A DNA stretch of 64,000 nt, taken from positions 32,155-96,154 of the forward strand of contig JBAMJV010009349.1 in the NCBI GenBank assembly GCA_037951105.1. Reading direction: 5' to 3'. The stretch comes from Echinarachnius parma. Taxonomy: Eukaryota > Echinodermata > Echinoidea > Clypeasteroida > Echinarachniidae. Every line of letters begins with the position of its first letter. Within the stretch, counting starts at the first letter, position 1. The notes beneath the pieces were generated by a model. It had not been told where the DNA came from, searched no databases, and saw nothing but the letters and a program-made list of their open reading frames with translations. Shown one piece after another: positions 34,280-45,169 of this stretch. The position numbers were made by a program, and so were the translations under genes.

Positions 34280-34433
34280 TTCGAATCATGTGAAATATGC
34301 CATGCAACATAATTTATCTTCCAGTTGGTCAGTTCTGAGGGGAAAATATTTGTTTTTGAACGAGACAAAACAAAGAAGGTGAGCCATTGAAACATTAATG
34401 ATTGTACTGTTGAAATGAAGCGCGATTCCAAAT
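34280..34433 (+). repeat. Right direct repeat next to the foldback element
   Basis: Direct-orientation partner of 32642-32806. It begins about 40 bp after the right foldback arm ends. The foldback is therefore sandwiched between two diverged copies of the same ~155-165-bp sequence. Confidence 0.75.
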
Positions 34434-35240
34434 GCTGATTGTATGCTGGGCAAGTCTATATACCCGTACATTTCGACCAACGTTATAAAGCATCGATTTA
34501 AATATTGTAAAAGCCTAACATGTGAATTTAGGTGATCAGATGTGGCCACTGCGGGATATGTGAGAATTCCATGTTAAATAAAGTCACATGGCAGAGTAAA
34601 ATACTATACGTGATAAATTATTGTCATTAGTGTTGTAAACAGCTATTGCCGGGATCTTTTGAAATTAAAAATCATAAGTTTCTCAATAACAAAACGAAAA
34701 ATCGAAAACCCAAGTCACATGGTCAATTCAGATATTAGTTAGTAGATGCCTTTAAAGCAGGCATTTTGTCCACTTTGCACGCGAAGCACTTCAATATTAC
34801 ACATGCGGTTCACATACGGTTCACGTAGTCATAACTGATTAAGTATTATATGTATGTTATTAAATTGACCTGTATAAACGGCATTGATCGGTCATTATGG
34901 CTCTACCAAATGTTTTTATTTATAAGCAATTTATTTACTATACGTACATGCTGCGATTACGCTCACCAGCTGAGCTTCGTTACCCTTGTAGCATGCTACA
35001 CCGGCAATCTTTCCATGCGGTCAACAACATTTCGAGGCCAACATAATTTTTGTACTGGGATCTTATAACATGGTCCAAATGCATCAAACTTACTTTTATA
35101 TAACTTTCGTGCTTATATCATATCTGGCTGTAGTTGCTGATAGAATTGCGGGGTTGTCAATAAAAATAAATATTCGGTTGCTTTGCCTTTGTCATACCAC
35201 ACCTAAGCCAATAATTGTCTTGGGTTAACTTCGCTTCCTA
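34434..35240. other. Intergenic DNA, nothing recognised
   Basis: No coding signal or clear repeat structure up to the left end of the EnSpm-type element. Confidence 0.5.
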
Positions 35241-35370
35241 CACTGTTAGAAAAACTTCTCGTGGCAGCTCCAAATATTGGTGCTCAATAAAAACAATGAC
35301 CTTATTGGGTCCAGTTATTGGTGCCCATAACGGTATGTGTAGGCGGGAACCAGTTTTTGGTTCCGGACTC
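35241..35370 (+). repeat. Left terminus and subterminal motifs of the EnSpm-type element
   Basis: After CACTGTTAGAAAAA come GCTCCAAATATTGGTGC, GGTCCAGTTATTGGTGCCC and GGAACCAGTTTTTGGTTCC. These are variants of the CC-N7-GG motif that is massively repeated at the right end. Confidence 0.6.
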
Positions 35371-35524
35371 GACTGGCACCGCGCGCCGGGCCGGAGCTGG
35401 CCGCGCCGCGCCGGGAATTAGCGAATCGTTTCCCGGCTCAGAGTACCACGTGATATGCAGCCATTTTGTGACCGGCGTTCGTCTGGGAATCCGGAACTGG
35501 AGACTTGTATTTTGAGTGGTAAGC
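35330..35524 (+). promoter_or_regulatory. CpG-rich promoter and non-coding first exon (predicted)
   Basis: A GC- and CpG-rich block (35355-35480) with a CACGTG E-box (near 35449) stands out from AT-rich surroundings. A strong splice donor GTAAGC follows at 35519. It could be the promoter and 5' exon for the zinc-finger gene starting at 40457, with an acceptor at 40427-40428. The intron would be about 4.9 kb. Confidence 0.4.
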
Positions 35525-36154
35525 ATGATGTTTTATGATTATTGTAACACTATCAGTGATGCAGGAATGTTTCTGGAGTCCCCCGGTAGCGTTTTTGACA
35601 GATCGGTGGTGAATCTATCATCAATAGAGCGGAATTCCTGTCCGCGGCACTTCACGTACGCCCGTCCGCAAATAACTCTACGGATCGCATGCGCGCGCCA
35701 GCGCTACCGCGCTGGCCTGGCGATCCGCAAGCCAGTGTCACGAGATGCGCGTATTTGACTTGGCATTTTTAGGCCAAGCATCGAACCGCGCTTGGGTTTT
35801 AGTGCCCGCGCAGACGGCCAAATTTCTGTACAGCGTCCGTACGACTAACCAGTCTGCTGCTTTTAGACACTTTTTGAAGAGTTATATTTATAAAAACAGA
35901 TTTATTGAGGATTTGAGGTAAATGACTGGACTCGTGAACTTTTATAGAATTTTCATGTCCCTAAAATAACTCCCAATATTAGACAAATACAGATTTACGG
36001 AAATTAATGCTAGGATTACGACATGAAATGGCCTGGGCCTGGCGAAATGAAAGCCAGATTCTGTCATGAAATCGTTTTTAGATATCATTTTTGAACGACT
36101 ATTGGAAAAAATCTGCCCAGGCAATGAGACTTTATAAAAATCAAAACACATGTA

Positions 36155-37175
36155 CCGTTTCTAAGCCAGTAACGGATCACCTACCCAAATTGATGCATAA
36201 AGACGTTTGTGACTATCTAATTTTTTAAGTTTTCATAACTGGAAGAGGAATGTGGATCTAATATCAACTTTATCATCTCCTTTCTAAAACCTCCGTCCCA
36301 TTATCATCACGCAAAATTGAGAAATTAGCCTTCAAAATAGTGTCATCTAGTTAGGCATCGGCACTCGGCGTTACATTACGCGCGTGTGATTTCAGATTTC
36401 AGATTTTCAAGAAAAAAGCGGGGGAAAAAATAAAAATATTTTTTTAAACAAAATGTTTAAAAATAAAAAATATGCCGAAGTATCTAGAATTAATATATGA
36501 TTAACACAGAAAGATGTTCTGTTGAACACCCCACAACATTTTCCGGGTGTTTGGGTGCAGGTTTATAGTTAAAAAAGGCAAGTTTTAATGCATAATTACA
36601 GCAGAAATTACCTACGCCAGTAACGGATCACCCATTTTCAAATCTTTATAAAAAACAAAACAAAAGATCATAATAAAATTTTGTTTGCTGTAACAGTGTA
36701 TTTAATTAAAATCTGTGATATTTCTTACTTAAAAATCGAAAAATATTTTGATATTTTGGTAAAATTGGGTTTTTGTGTGATTTTTGCTAACATTTCATAG
36801 GGATCAGTTTGGCAGAATTCAACTCCTCATAACTAAATAAGGAAGAACGTTTAAGAATTAAATTTTTACATGGATATTATTTCCTAGTTTGCTAACACTT
36901 TGATGAAAAAAGTAAGATAATTGGTCAATTATTTTTAAAATAAAGCCAGGTGATCCGTTACTGGAGTAGTGGTGATCCATTACTGGCGTAGTGTAAGGGG
37001 TTCGTAAAATGCGCAGTGATTTGCTTATTAGTGACGGAATGAGCTTGAATTGACGATATTCGTAATCTGTACTATTTTGGCTTTCCAGCGATGTATGATA
37101 GTCCATAACAAATATTTTTTATCAGAAAGAAATTGAATCCACAAACAAAGTGATCTGTTACTGGCTTAGAAACGG
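36155..37175. mobile_element. TA-flanked inverted-repeat element nested in the EnSpm-type element
   Basis: The ends TA|CCGTTTCTAAGCCAGTAACGG and the complement (36153-36180, 37148-37177) differ at about one position over 26 bp. The motif CAGTAACGGATCACC recurs inside in both orientations near 36612 and 36948-36990. At 1021 bp with no transposase it looks like a non-autonomous Tc1/mariner-type element with internal copies of its own terminal motif. Confidence 0.75.
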
Positions 37176-37816
37176 TAGTTCATACCTTCTTTTACCGGAA
37201 TAAAATAGACAATATATCCAAAAAACTGATTTGACAAAAATGAAAGGAACAAAATTAAGGCAACAAATGGTGCGTCTTTTCACATGATTATTACACACAT
37301 TTTAAACCATTTTTATTCTCCACCAAGTAAGGAAAAAACTCAATCTTTGGACAAAAGGAGATAAATGTGAATTCAAATTATAATTTCCACAATTAATCAT
37401 GGACATTTATCAAGCAAATCTGGCGTTTTAGTGATTTAAATTGACCCTTTCTGACCGATTGATCAAAAAAAGATCAAAGTTTGTGGATGACGTCATCCGC
37501 GCGTGCAGATTTGTAAAAATGCAGCGCGCGCTGTCAAAATAGCAGCACGCTCAATCTGACCGGCAATTTTACACAACCGGGAGTACGTGACTTCGCACAT
37601 GTTCTGATGATGTCGCGCACATGTTTTCGGCTAGGCAATCCATTTGCTGGAGCCGGTCCAGCTCCATTGCCTGGGGCAGGTTCAGTCATTATTATAGCTT
37701 GTGAGAGCACCAATTATCGGTGGTGCTTCTGGTCACCGAATCTCGGGACACACATGTACTTGTACCCCGGCTAGACTGTCTACTACAGGTGTTACTGTTT
37801 AAAATTTATTAACTCT

Positions 37817-38759
37817 TATGACGCCGTCCAAAGTTAACCAGGGGGGGGGGGGGAGCTGCGCTCCACTGGGACCCCCACCCACCCTATCCCCATTTTTTTC
37901 CACCCCCCACCCCTCCTTATCCTCTGGATTTTCCAACCCACCAGCCCCTGCTATCCCCAAATTTGTCCACCCCCCCTGCTATCCCCAAGTTTTTCCACCC
38001 CCACCCCCTACTATCCCCACATTTTTTCAACCCCCCACCCCTGCTACCCCCCATTTTTGATGACCCCCACCCCCCTCTATTCTCAAAATTGTTAACCCCC
38101 CACTATCCCCTTTCCCCCCCCCCCCCGACCCCTTACCCCCTCCTATCCATTTTTTTAAACCCTACCCCACTCCCTCTATCCTTAAATTTGTGGTTCCCTA
38201 CCCCTCTAAACAATTTATACCCCCCTTCTATCTGTCCTCTATCCCCTCTATCCCTCTATTCCCCTCTATCCCCTCTATTCCCAAATTTTCCCACTCAATC
38301 CCCATCTATCCCCAGATATTTTGACCCCCACCATTTCCAGATTTATCCCCAAACCCCCATGTATCACGATTTTTCCAAACTCCCAACCCCCAGATTTTCC
38401 CACTAATGCTAGATCCACAATTTGTCCAACCCCCGCCCCCTGCTATTCTCAATTGTTTCCAATTCCAACCCCTCACCTCCCATCTATCCCCAGATTTTTC
38501 CAACCCCCCACCCCCATCTATCCACAGATTTTTCCAACCCTCCACCCCCTGCTATCCCCAGCTTTTTCCAACCCCCCACCCCCTGCTATCCCCAATTTTT
38601 TCCAACCCCCCACCCCCTGCTATCCCCAATTTTTTTCCAACCCCCCACCCCCTGCTATCCCCAATTTTTTCCAACCCCCACCCCCTACTATCCCCAAATT
38701 TTCCAACCCCCCCCCCCCCCCCGCACCCCCCCGGTTAACTTTGGACGGCGTCTATGACG
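37817..38759. mobile_element. TIR-bounded element made of a C-rich minisatellite
   Basis: GACGCCGTCCAAAGTTAACC (37820-37839) and its exact complement (38733-38752) enclose about 890 bp of a ~30-33-bp C-rich repeat with consensus CCCCTGCTATCCCCAATTTTT plus CCAAC. A direct TATGACG occurs at both outer edges (37817-37823, 38753-38759) and may be the target duplication, partly overlapping the left repeat. A G-tract follows the left end and a C-tract precedes the right end. The proline-rich open frames are a by-product of the repeat. Confidence 0.75.
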
Positions 38760-38849
38760 TTGTTGACTTGCACTCCACTCACACCGAGACAGAGTGGGCA
38801 GTCTATCACTCTATAGTAATGTAATGTTCTAAAAAGCGAAATCCCTTAA

Positions 38850-39001
38850 GGGTACTGACTGCAGTGTGAATCTATTTTCGTGGGTTTTTTTCGTGTAAAA
38901 GTAGAAATTCAGAAAGAAAAAAAAATCAAAAAAAATAATAACATATTTTTACCTTCAAAAAAGTTAATTTGCGCCCCAAATTAACATTGCAGTCAGTACC
39001 T
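38850..39001. mobile_element. Short TTAA-flanked element, family E
   Basis: A 152-bp element between TTAA at 38846-38849 and 39002-39005 with ends GGGTACTGACTGCA and the complement TGCAGTCAGTACC. The interior is A-rich. It is the smallest TTAA-flanked element in the window. Confidence 0.7.
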
Positions 39002-39005
39002 TTAA

Positions 39006-40428
39006 AGGGAGTAGCACACTTTACCAAAATCGTTCCAAAATTTCAAAATGGTTAAAACTAAGTAGATATAATACGTGTATTATTCTGTGTATGAAATTTC
39101 AAAGCCATACTTGCCATGATTCATTGCGATTACTGCTATTATGCTGATCTCTTTGATTGTGCTAATCACTCTCGTTGGTGGCACTATCCATTATTGGTGA
39201 TGGAAATCATATCACCGATCTCGATCCATCCCTTTCATACTACATGCAAATATGCAATACATACAAAGCGAAGTTAGAGGGTACTGAACAGATTTTCGTG
39301 AGTTTCGGATAATAAACCGACCGCCAGCGTTTTATTCAATTATATCTTTAAAAAAAAAAAAAAAAAATCAATAACTCTGCCAAAATACATCGCCAAGTCA
39401 TAATCTTTTCAGAATAAATTTTAAAAATCATAACCTTTCATAGTTTAGATTAATATGGTATCTTATATTTTTTTGTATGCAAAAGTGTGTCATTCCCTCA
39501 TTGATCATGAAATACAAATTAGATCTAATTCTAAATCTATTTTAGATTAAATTTTTTTTATTTTTTTTTTATTTTTTTTTTATTTTTTTTTGGGGGGGGG
39601 GCTATTTTTTTCTGGAGTTTTACCAAATAGCATATTCTATGCTGTGCCATGCCATGCCTATGGCTGAGCCTCAAAACACTAAATTGAGCAATAATAATTG
39701 TTTTTGGCAATGTATTTTTTCGTGAACATGTCCGCCCAAAATATTATTTAATATTGGGGGGTTAACTTGGTTTCCATGTTTATTTGTAGATTAGCACTAA
39801 ATGTACCGTATTTGTCGCGCATATAGTGGCATAACACTGTGCACAAACAAAATTTTTCTCGGAAAACAGCCCACAATATTCTGTTCGTGTATAGTGGCAC
39901 CCCACGTGACGGCCATGGCCTGAAAGGGGTGTCGCCCTTCTATAGTGGCATGCCACTGTGACCGAGTCTAGTGAGTAGTGTGTGAGGCTGTGGGGTAGGC
40001 TGTGAGGCTTGAAGAGGTAGATTTGAAACATGCTACTCTATTTGTTGGGGGTGGTGTAGGCTGAGATTTAGGTTGTCAGGCCTTTTGCCTGATGCTTTTT
40101 ACTCTAGTTTGAGGAAAGGTGCAACACTTTTTTAGAGGGGGGGGGGGGGGGCTGCAATATTTGGAACACAACACTATTTGTTAGGGGTGGTGTAGGCTGA
40201 GATTTAGGTTCAAACACTGTTGAGCCTTTTACCTTGTCCTGGAGAAAGGTGACACTGACACCTTTTACTCTAGTCTGAGGAAAGGTGCGATATTTGGAAC
40301 ACAACACTATTTGTTAGGGGTGGTGTAGGCTGAGATTTAGGTTCAAACACTGTAAGGCCTTTTACCTTGTCCTGCCTTGTTATTTTCACTCCGGCTGTTT
40401 CAAAAGATTTCTCTCCTGTTTTCCACAG
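39006..40428. other. Spacer upstream of the zinc-finger gene, with short repeats
   Basis: It contains T-tract repeats ending in a G-tract (39545-39600), three ATAGTGGCA-CACTGTG motifs at about 39823-39963, and a tandem duplication at about 40155-40375. The duplicated unit includes GGAACACAACACTATTTGTT and a CTGAGATTTAGGTTCAAACACTG block. A good acceptor (CTCTCCTGTTTTCCACAG) ends at 40428. Confidence 0.55.
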
Positions 40429-40456
40429 TTTCCTGCCAACATGATTCCCCTGGAAA

Positions 40457-41533
40457 ATGCTGAACTGTCCTCTTTGTGGTACCATCTCCACCAACATAAC
40501 AAGACTGTTGAGACATGTGTCGACTCTCCACAGCCATGACCCTCACTTCAACCTCACTTGTGGCTTAGATGGCTGTGTCAGAACATTTAAAACTTATGGA
40601 AGTTTTAAGACTCACGTTCATAGGGACCATCATGTTTATTATTCAACCCAAAGTGTGCAGAATGTGAAAATTATATGCCCGGTATGTGCAGCTGTATGCG
40701 CTACCTTGAGGGAGTTGGTGTCACACTACAGGGAGCATGAAGATAACTTCCCATGTCCAGCGAAAGGATGTGACAAACACTTTGCAGTGCATTCTTCCTT
40801 CACATCACACTTGTCAAGAAACCACAAAGGAATTCTCATCTCGGATATTAAAGAACAATTTATACATGGTCAGCTTGAGAACAATGATCAAAATGAGGCT
40901 CCAGAGGATGATGTTGCTGTCGACAGTCCTGATGAACATGATGAAATTGCAGAAGGAGCACAGGATATTACTGAATCACTGGCTTTATTCATGTTGAAGA
41001 CACAGGAGAAGCATAACTTGCCAGTTGCTGTTGTGCAAGAAATCTTTGAGGATGTGGGACAAATAGCACAGAATACCAAAGACCACACACGGTCATGTTT
41101 GCACAGCCAGTTGAGGGGTAACGCAGATCCCAATACGGTACAACTTGTTGAACAGTGTTTACAGGAGGAAAACACCTTTGAAGAAGCCTGGAGTGCACTG
41201 AAGACAGATCACCTGAGGAAGAAATACTACAAGGAAAACTTAAATTTCCTTCCCCCAGAAACGTATCGTCTGGGAAAGAACAGTGTCAATCGTGACTGCA
41301 CCTTCCAGTATGTGTCAATATGTGAAAGTCTGTTGGCACTGTGCTCTAATGAAGGGGTCCTTGAACAGCTGATGAATCCCAGAGTCCACAAGGAGGGCAT
41401 TTTAGGAGACTTTACCGATGGTCAGCTATACAAAGACAGGAACTTTTTCACTGGAGACGGTGCACAGAAACTGGAAATTCTTCTATATTTTGATGAATTT
41501 GAAGTTGTGAATCCACTGGGTGTACTGTGTTGA
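40457..41533 (+). CDS. EnSpm-type C2H2 zinc-finger protein, truncated at NPLG
   Basis: The 358-codon frame starts with four C2H2 fingers: C4/C7/H20/H25, C35/C40/H53/H58, C74/C77/H90/H94 and C100/C105/H118/H123. An acidic linker (about 142-165) and a helical middle region follow, then an ILGDFTDGQLYKD block and a YFDEFEVVNPLG block before the stop. I recognise this layout from uncharacterised animal proteins carried by EnSpm-type transposons, where NPLG opens the transposase core. Here the frame ends four codons later, and I find no continuation downstream, only a 163-bp tandem array. The core thus seems deleted, unless it lies past an unrecognised intron (GTGTAC follows NPLG). A splice acceptor 29 bp upstream supports this start; an out-of-frame ATG lies just before it. 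The fingers probably bind the CCAAT-like subterminal arrays. Confidence 0.65.
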   Translation: MLNCPLCGTISTNITRLLRHVSTLHSHDPHFNLTCGLDGCVRTFKTYGSFKTHVHRDHHVYYSTQSVQNVKIICPVCAAVCATLRELVSHYREHEDNFPCPAKGCDKHFAVHSSFTSHLSRNHKGILISDIKEQFIHGQLENNDQNEAPEDDVAVDSPDEHDEIAEGAQDITESLALFMLKTQEKHNLPVAVVQEIFEDVGQIAQNTKDHTRSCLHSQLRGNADPNTVQLVEQCLQEENTFEEAWSALKTDHLRKKYYKENLNFLPPETYRLGKNSVNRDCTFQYVSICESLLALCSNEGVLEQLMNPRVHKEGILGDFTDGQLYKDRNFFTGDGAQKLEILLYFDEFEVVNPLGVLC

Positions 41534-41576
41534 TTGAGTTTGTGAGCATTGTATTTGTGAGCATTGTATTTTCCAT

Positions 41577-43230
41577 GACATGATACAGTGAGATATTCCG
41601 TCCGATGGTCATGGCAATTTGTACATGCACTTGTATATAGACTTTAAACAATTTGGATGTTGTTGAAGGGTACTTTCAATTCACGTTTAGTACACATTTC
41701 AACTCGGGTTTATTACCCATTTATTATGTGTACTCTGTTGATATGATACAGTGAGATCTTCCGTCCGATGGTCATGGCATTTTGTACATGCATTTGTATA
41801 TAGACTTTAAGTAATTTGGATGTTGTTGAAGGGTACTTTCAATTCACGTTTAGTACACATTTCAACTCATGTTTATTACCCATTTATTATGTGTACTCTG
41901 TTGATATGATACAGTGAGATCTTCCGTCCGATGGTCATGGCATTTTGTACATGCATTTGTATATAGACTTTAAGCAATTTGGATGTTGTTGAAGGGTTCT
42001 TTCAATTCACGTTTAGTACACATTTCAACTCAGGTTTATTACCCATTTATTATGTGTACTCTGTTGATATGATACAGTGAGATCTTCCGTCCGATGGTCA
42101 TGGCATTTTGTACATGCATTTGTATATAGACTTTAAGCAATTTGGATGTTGTTGAAGGGTACTTTCAATTCACGTTTAGTACACATTTCAACTCAGGTTT
42201 ATTACCCATTTATTATGTGTACTCTGTTGATTGGACAGTTTGTTGTGAGCATTGTATTTTGCATGTACACATGCAGTGAGATTGACTTGTTTTATCTAGA
42301 TAGCCTGAAATCTAGTAAAATAAAAAAAAAAACAATCAAATCAAATTCTCAATTAAATCCTCAATTTCTGATGCATTTGTTAACTGGAAAAGAGTGTAAT
42401 TTAATGAAATAGACTCTGTTTCATATCATTTTGTTGAATACAATTTTTGTCTCAGTACAAATGAAAGCTTGGAAAACGACTCAATTAAAAATGAAATTTA
42501 TCTTCAAGTTGGTATTCTAAATGTAAAGTTTCCTGCCTTTTGGTAATCTCATGGATAAAATGGGATTAATTACTGTCAGATCAATGTTCAAATCAATTTA
42601 GATTCTTTATTCATGGAGTTTGTTTGTGAAAAAAAGTTGTCTTGGTAAGTTTGCTTTGGATTATCATGACAAAAAATTGTCTTGTGATCATGCGGACAAA
42701 CTGTAACGTGAGTTACCGCTTCACATGACGATACCTGGAGAATGTAAGACAATTTGAATTTTTACCATACTCTGTGATGTATGTTGTTAGTCCATGACTT
42801 TGACACAATAGACTTTAGAGTCTCTCTGTTTCTTGTTTGAGGAAACTTTTGAATATAATATATGCCAAATTTTTGCATGTCCAAATTATGTAACGTGAGT
42901 TACCGACATTTGTAGTTTTTTCTCATAGTTCTCATTAGAGTCTGTGGATGTAATGTTGCTGTGAGGTAGGATGGAGGTGCATGATGCTCATTCACATATA
43001 GTAACTCGTATCACTAATTGGGCTTTAAGGATATTGATCTCAACGACCTAATTTTGAGTTCAAAATGTAACGTGAGTTACCGTGGAAATGCCCATATGCA
43101 TTTGTATCTTGGTGACATTAGATTTTAGAGAGTTGTGAACATTATTTTGAATGTATGATGTCGCTATGGACTTTAGGCAATTTGAGCATGTAACTCAGGT
43201 ATACAGTGAGATATTTTAATATTGCAGGCC
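41577..43230 (+). repeat. ~163-bp tandem repeat, four good copies then degenerate ones
   Basis: Near-identical copies begin at about 41577, 41740, 41903 and 42066, with CAGTGAGATCTTCCGTCCGA, ATGGTCATGGCATTTTGTAC and TATAGACTTTAAGCAATTTGG. Degenerate traces such as GACTTTAGGCAATTTG continue to about 43200. A 17-bp motif TGTAACGTGAGTTACCG appears at 42702, about 42889 and 43066, 177-187 bp apart, with its surroundings much less conserved. Confidence 0.8.
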
Positions 43231-43902
43231 TTTGCAGCCATACCTGGTGTATTTTGCAGCCATATACACATGTACTGTATATGATTATCTGCCATTTGTA
43301 TAAGGAAACTATCCGGGGGGGGGGGGGGGGGACTCCATGTCTGGAGGGTGGTGGGGTAGCTTGACAGTTGTGGGAGGGGGGGGGGGCATTGATGAGCAGT
43401 CTTGTCCGGAGGGGGAGGGGTCTGAAGAAAAATATATTATCATATCTGGCCTAACCACCCTCCATACATGTAGGGTGTCATGATAGGGGATCATGTAGAA
43501 TATATCATCAAAGCCACATCTGCTATTTTCCTACTAGTGTGCCTTTTAAAACATGAAAAAGCCCAGCCTCTCTGTGTCTTTAGGTAAATCTTGTAAGATG
43601 CTGCATAATATTCATGGTATTATTGTTTTTGTGACATATTTTCACACTTCAGTTATGTTCATTCACTAGTACTCGATTGTCAATTGAATGACATTTGTTC
43701 ACATGTATTCTATGAATGTTTACATAAACAAAATGTATTCAAACTATTGCATTTGTTGGTGTGCCTTTTTAATGAGACAAACCGGAGACTAAAGTGTAGT
43801 ACAGGCCCAGTAAAGTCCAAAATTAGTGTCCACAAGTGAAATAATAATTGAATCGAGATAAGCAAAGGTCCTATATTCAGTGCCCATATGCCCCAGTGAT
43901 CT

Positions 43903-44121
43903 GGGGCGGTATTCTGAAAAGTAACAAAAGATTTTAGTGACGTAGATAAAATATTTTTTAGTGGATGGTGATCCAATTTTAATGCGCAATGAGGTACTCC
44001 AGTGCGCATTGTTTTGGCTAGCCAGTGCGCATTGTTTTGACATTAAAAAGGATCACCATCCACTAAAATAGATTTTATCTACGTCACTAAAATCGATTGT
44101 AACTTTTCAGAATACGGCCCC
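43903..44121. mobile_element. 219-bp hairpin element with ~85-bp arms
   Basis: The left arm (GGGGCGGTATTCTGAAAAG to ATCCAATTTTAATG) is complementary to the right arm (CATTAAAAAGGATCACC to CAGAATACGGCCCC). The centre holds two copies of CAGTGCGCATTGTTTTG. It is a typical miniature inverted-repeat element, inserted just inside the right subterminal array of the EnSpm-type element. Confidence 0.8.
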
Positions 44122-44149
44122 TGCACTAATCAGTGCAGTTGAACTCCAA

Positions 44150-44906
44150 TATTCGGATTCCATGAGCTCCAATAATAGGTGCCCAGTATACCATATATAC
44201 CATATAACTTCAAAATAGGGATTCCATGAGCTCCAATAATAGGTGCCCAGTATACCATATATACCATATAACTTCAAAATAGGGATTCCATGAGCTCCAA
44301 TAATAGGTGCCCAGTATACCATATATACCATATAACTTCAAAATAGGGATTCCATGAGCTCCAATAATAGGTGCCCAGAATACTGTCCACGTCTGTACTG
44401 AACCAATTATTGGTGCTGCGTGAGCTCCACTGTACGGACCCACACTGGTCCAAAAACAGGGGCCCACGAAGCCAATTAATGGTTGCAGCTGGGTTACATC
44501 CAGTATACCATATAACTTCAAAATAGGGATTCCATGAGCTCCAATAATAGGTGCCCAGAATACTGTCCACGTCTGTACTGAACCAATTATTGGTGCTACG
44601 TCAGCTCCACTGTACGGACCCCCTGGTCCAAAAACAGGTGCCCACGAAGCCAATTAATGGTTGCAGCTGGGTTGCATCCAGTATACCATATATACCCTAT
44701 AACTTCAAAATAGGGATTCCAGGAGCTCCAATAATAGGTGCCCAGAATACAGCCCACGTCTGTACTGAACCAATTATTGGTGCTGCGTGAGCTCCACTGT
44801 ACGGACCCACACTGGTCCAAAAACAGGTGCCCACGAAGCCAATTAATGGATGCAGCTGGGTTACATCCAATTATTGGACCCGGATAGGAGGATTTTTTTA
44901 ACAGTG
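44150..44906 (-). repeat. Right subterminal array and terminus of the EnSpm-type element
   Basis: Roughly 20 copies of an 11-mer resembling CCAATWATTGG or CCAATAATAGG occur here at 44160-44880, embedded in a 63-bp unit (about four copies, 44160-44375) and a longer ~180-bp unit (44380-44880). The block ends in TTTTTTTAACAGTG at 44906. Minus-strand frames give repeated APIIGAHGIPILKLYG, which is a by-product of the array. Dense subterminal motifs are the known transposase-binding feature of CACTA elements. Confidence 0.65.
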
Positions 44907-45039
44907 TAGGCTATACCGTTCTCGTGAAGACAGTATCCGAATTTGGATACTATGGAGGATTTTGTCTCCGAATGCTAATACTCTTGACTACGGTCAAAAC
45001 CGTGTACGGACGCTTTAAAATTCAATATTAAATAAATAG

Positions 45040-45165
45040 GGAGACATTTGAAAAATCAAAACCCATTTCATTTCTCTGTTACCATAAGCCAAACAACAAG
45101 GTACGAGAGAAGTGTGAAAGCTCCAAGTGATTTAAGTTGTATATTCACAAAATTAACGGATCACT
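45040..45165 (-). mobile_element. Partial family C element
   Basis: The complement starts AGTGATCCGTTAA and shares GAGCTT-CACA-TTCTC and TTGGCTTATGG-like blocks with 18013-18323. TTAA is kept at 45166-45169, but the other end is missing. Confidence 0.5.
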
Positions 45166-45169
45166 TTAA

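Larger units (their letters stand above)
35241..44906. mobile_element. Putative ~9.7 kb EnSpm/CACTA-type transposon
   Basis: The left end CACTGTTAGAAAAA (35241) and the complement of the right end, CACTGTTAAAAAAA (ending 44906), are near-identical inverted termini in the CACTA/CACTG style. Both are followed inward by CCAAT-ATTGG-like subterminal motifs. TA flanks both sides; a full 3-bp duplication is not seen (CTA versus TAG). Inside is a gene for a C2H2 zinc-finger protein with the DEFEVVNPLG signature that I associate with animal EnSpm proteins. Later insertions (36155-37175, 37817-38759, 38850-39001, 43903-44121) explain part of the length. That the two ends belong together is an inference. 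Confidence 0.6.

Noticed and set aside
37818..38824. Proline-rich frames up to 167 codons
   Set aside because: All three + frames are open across the C-rich minisatellite, which is expected from the repeat and not from coding.
41577..42235. Regularly spaced repeats resembling a CRISPR array
   Set aside because: The repeat is a continuous 163-bp tandem unit without unique spacers, in an animal genome.
44210..44653. 147-codon minus frame with APIIGAHGIPILKLYG repeats
   Set aside because: It arises from the subterminal tandem array; frame and repeat length vary and there is no start context.
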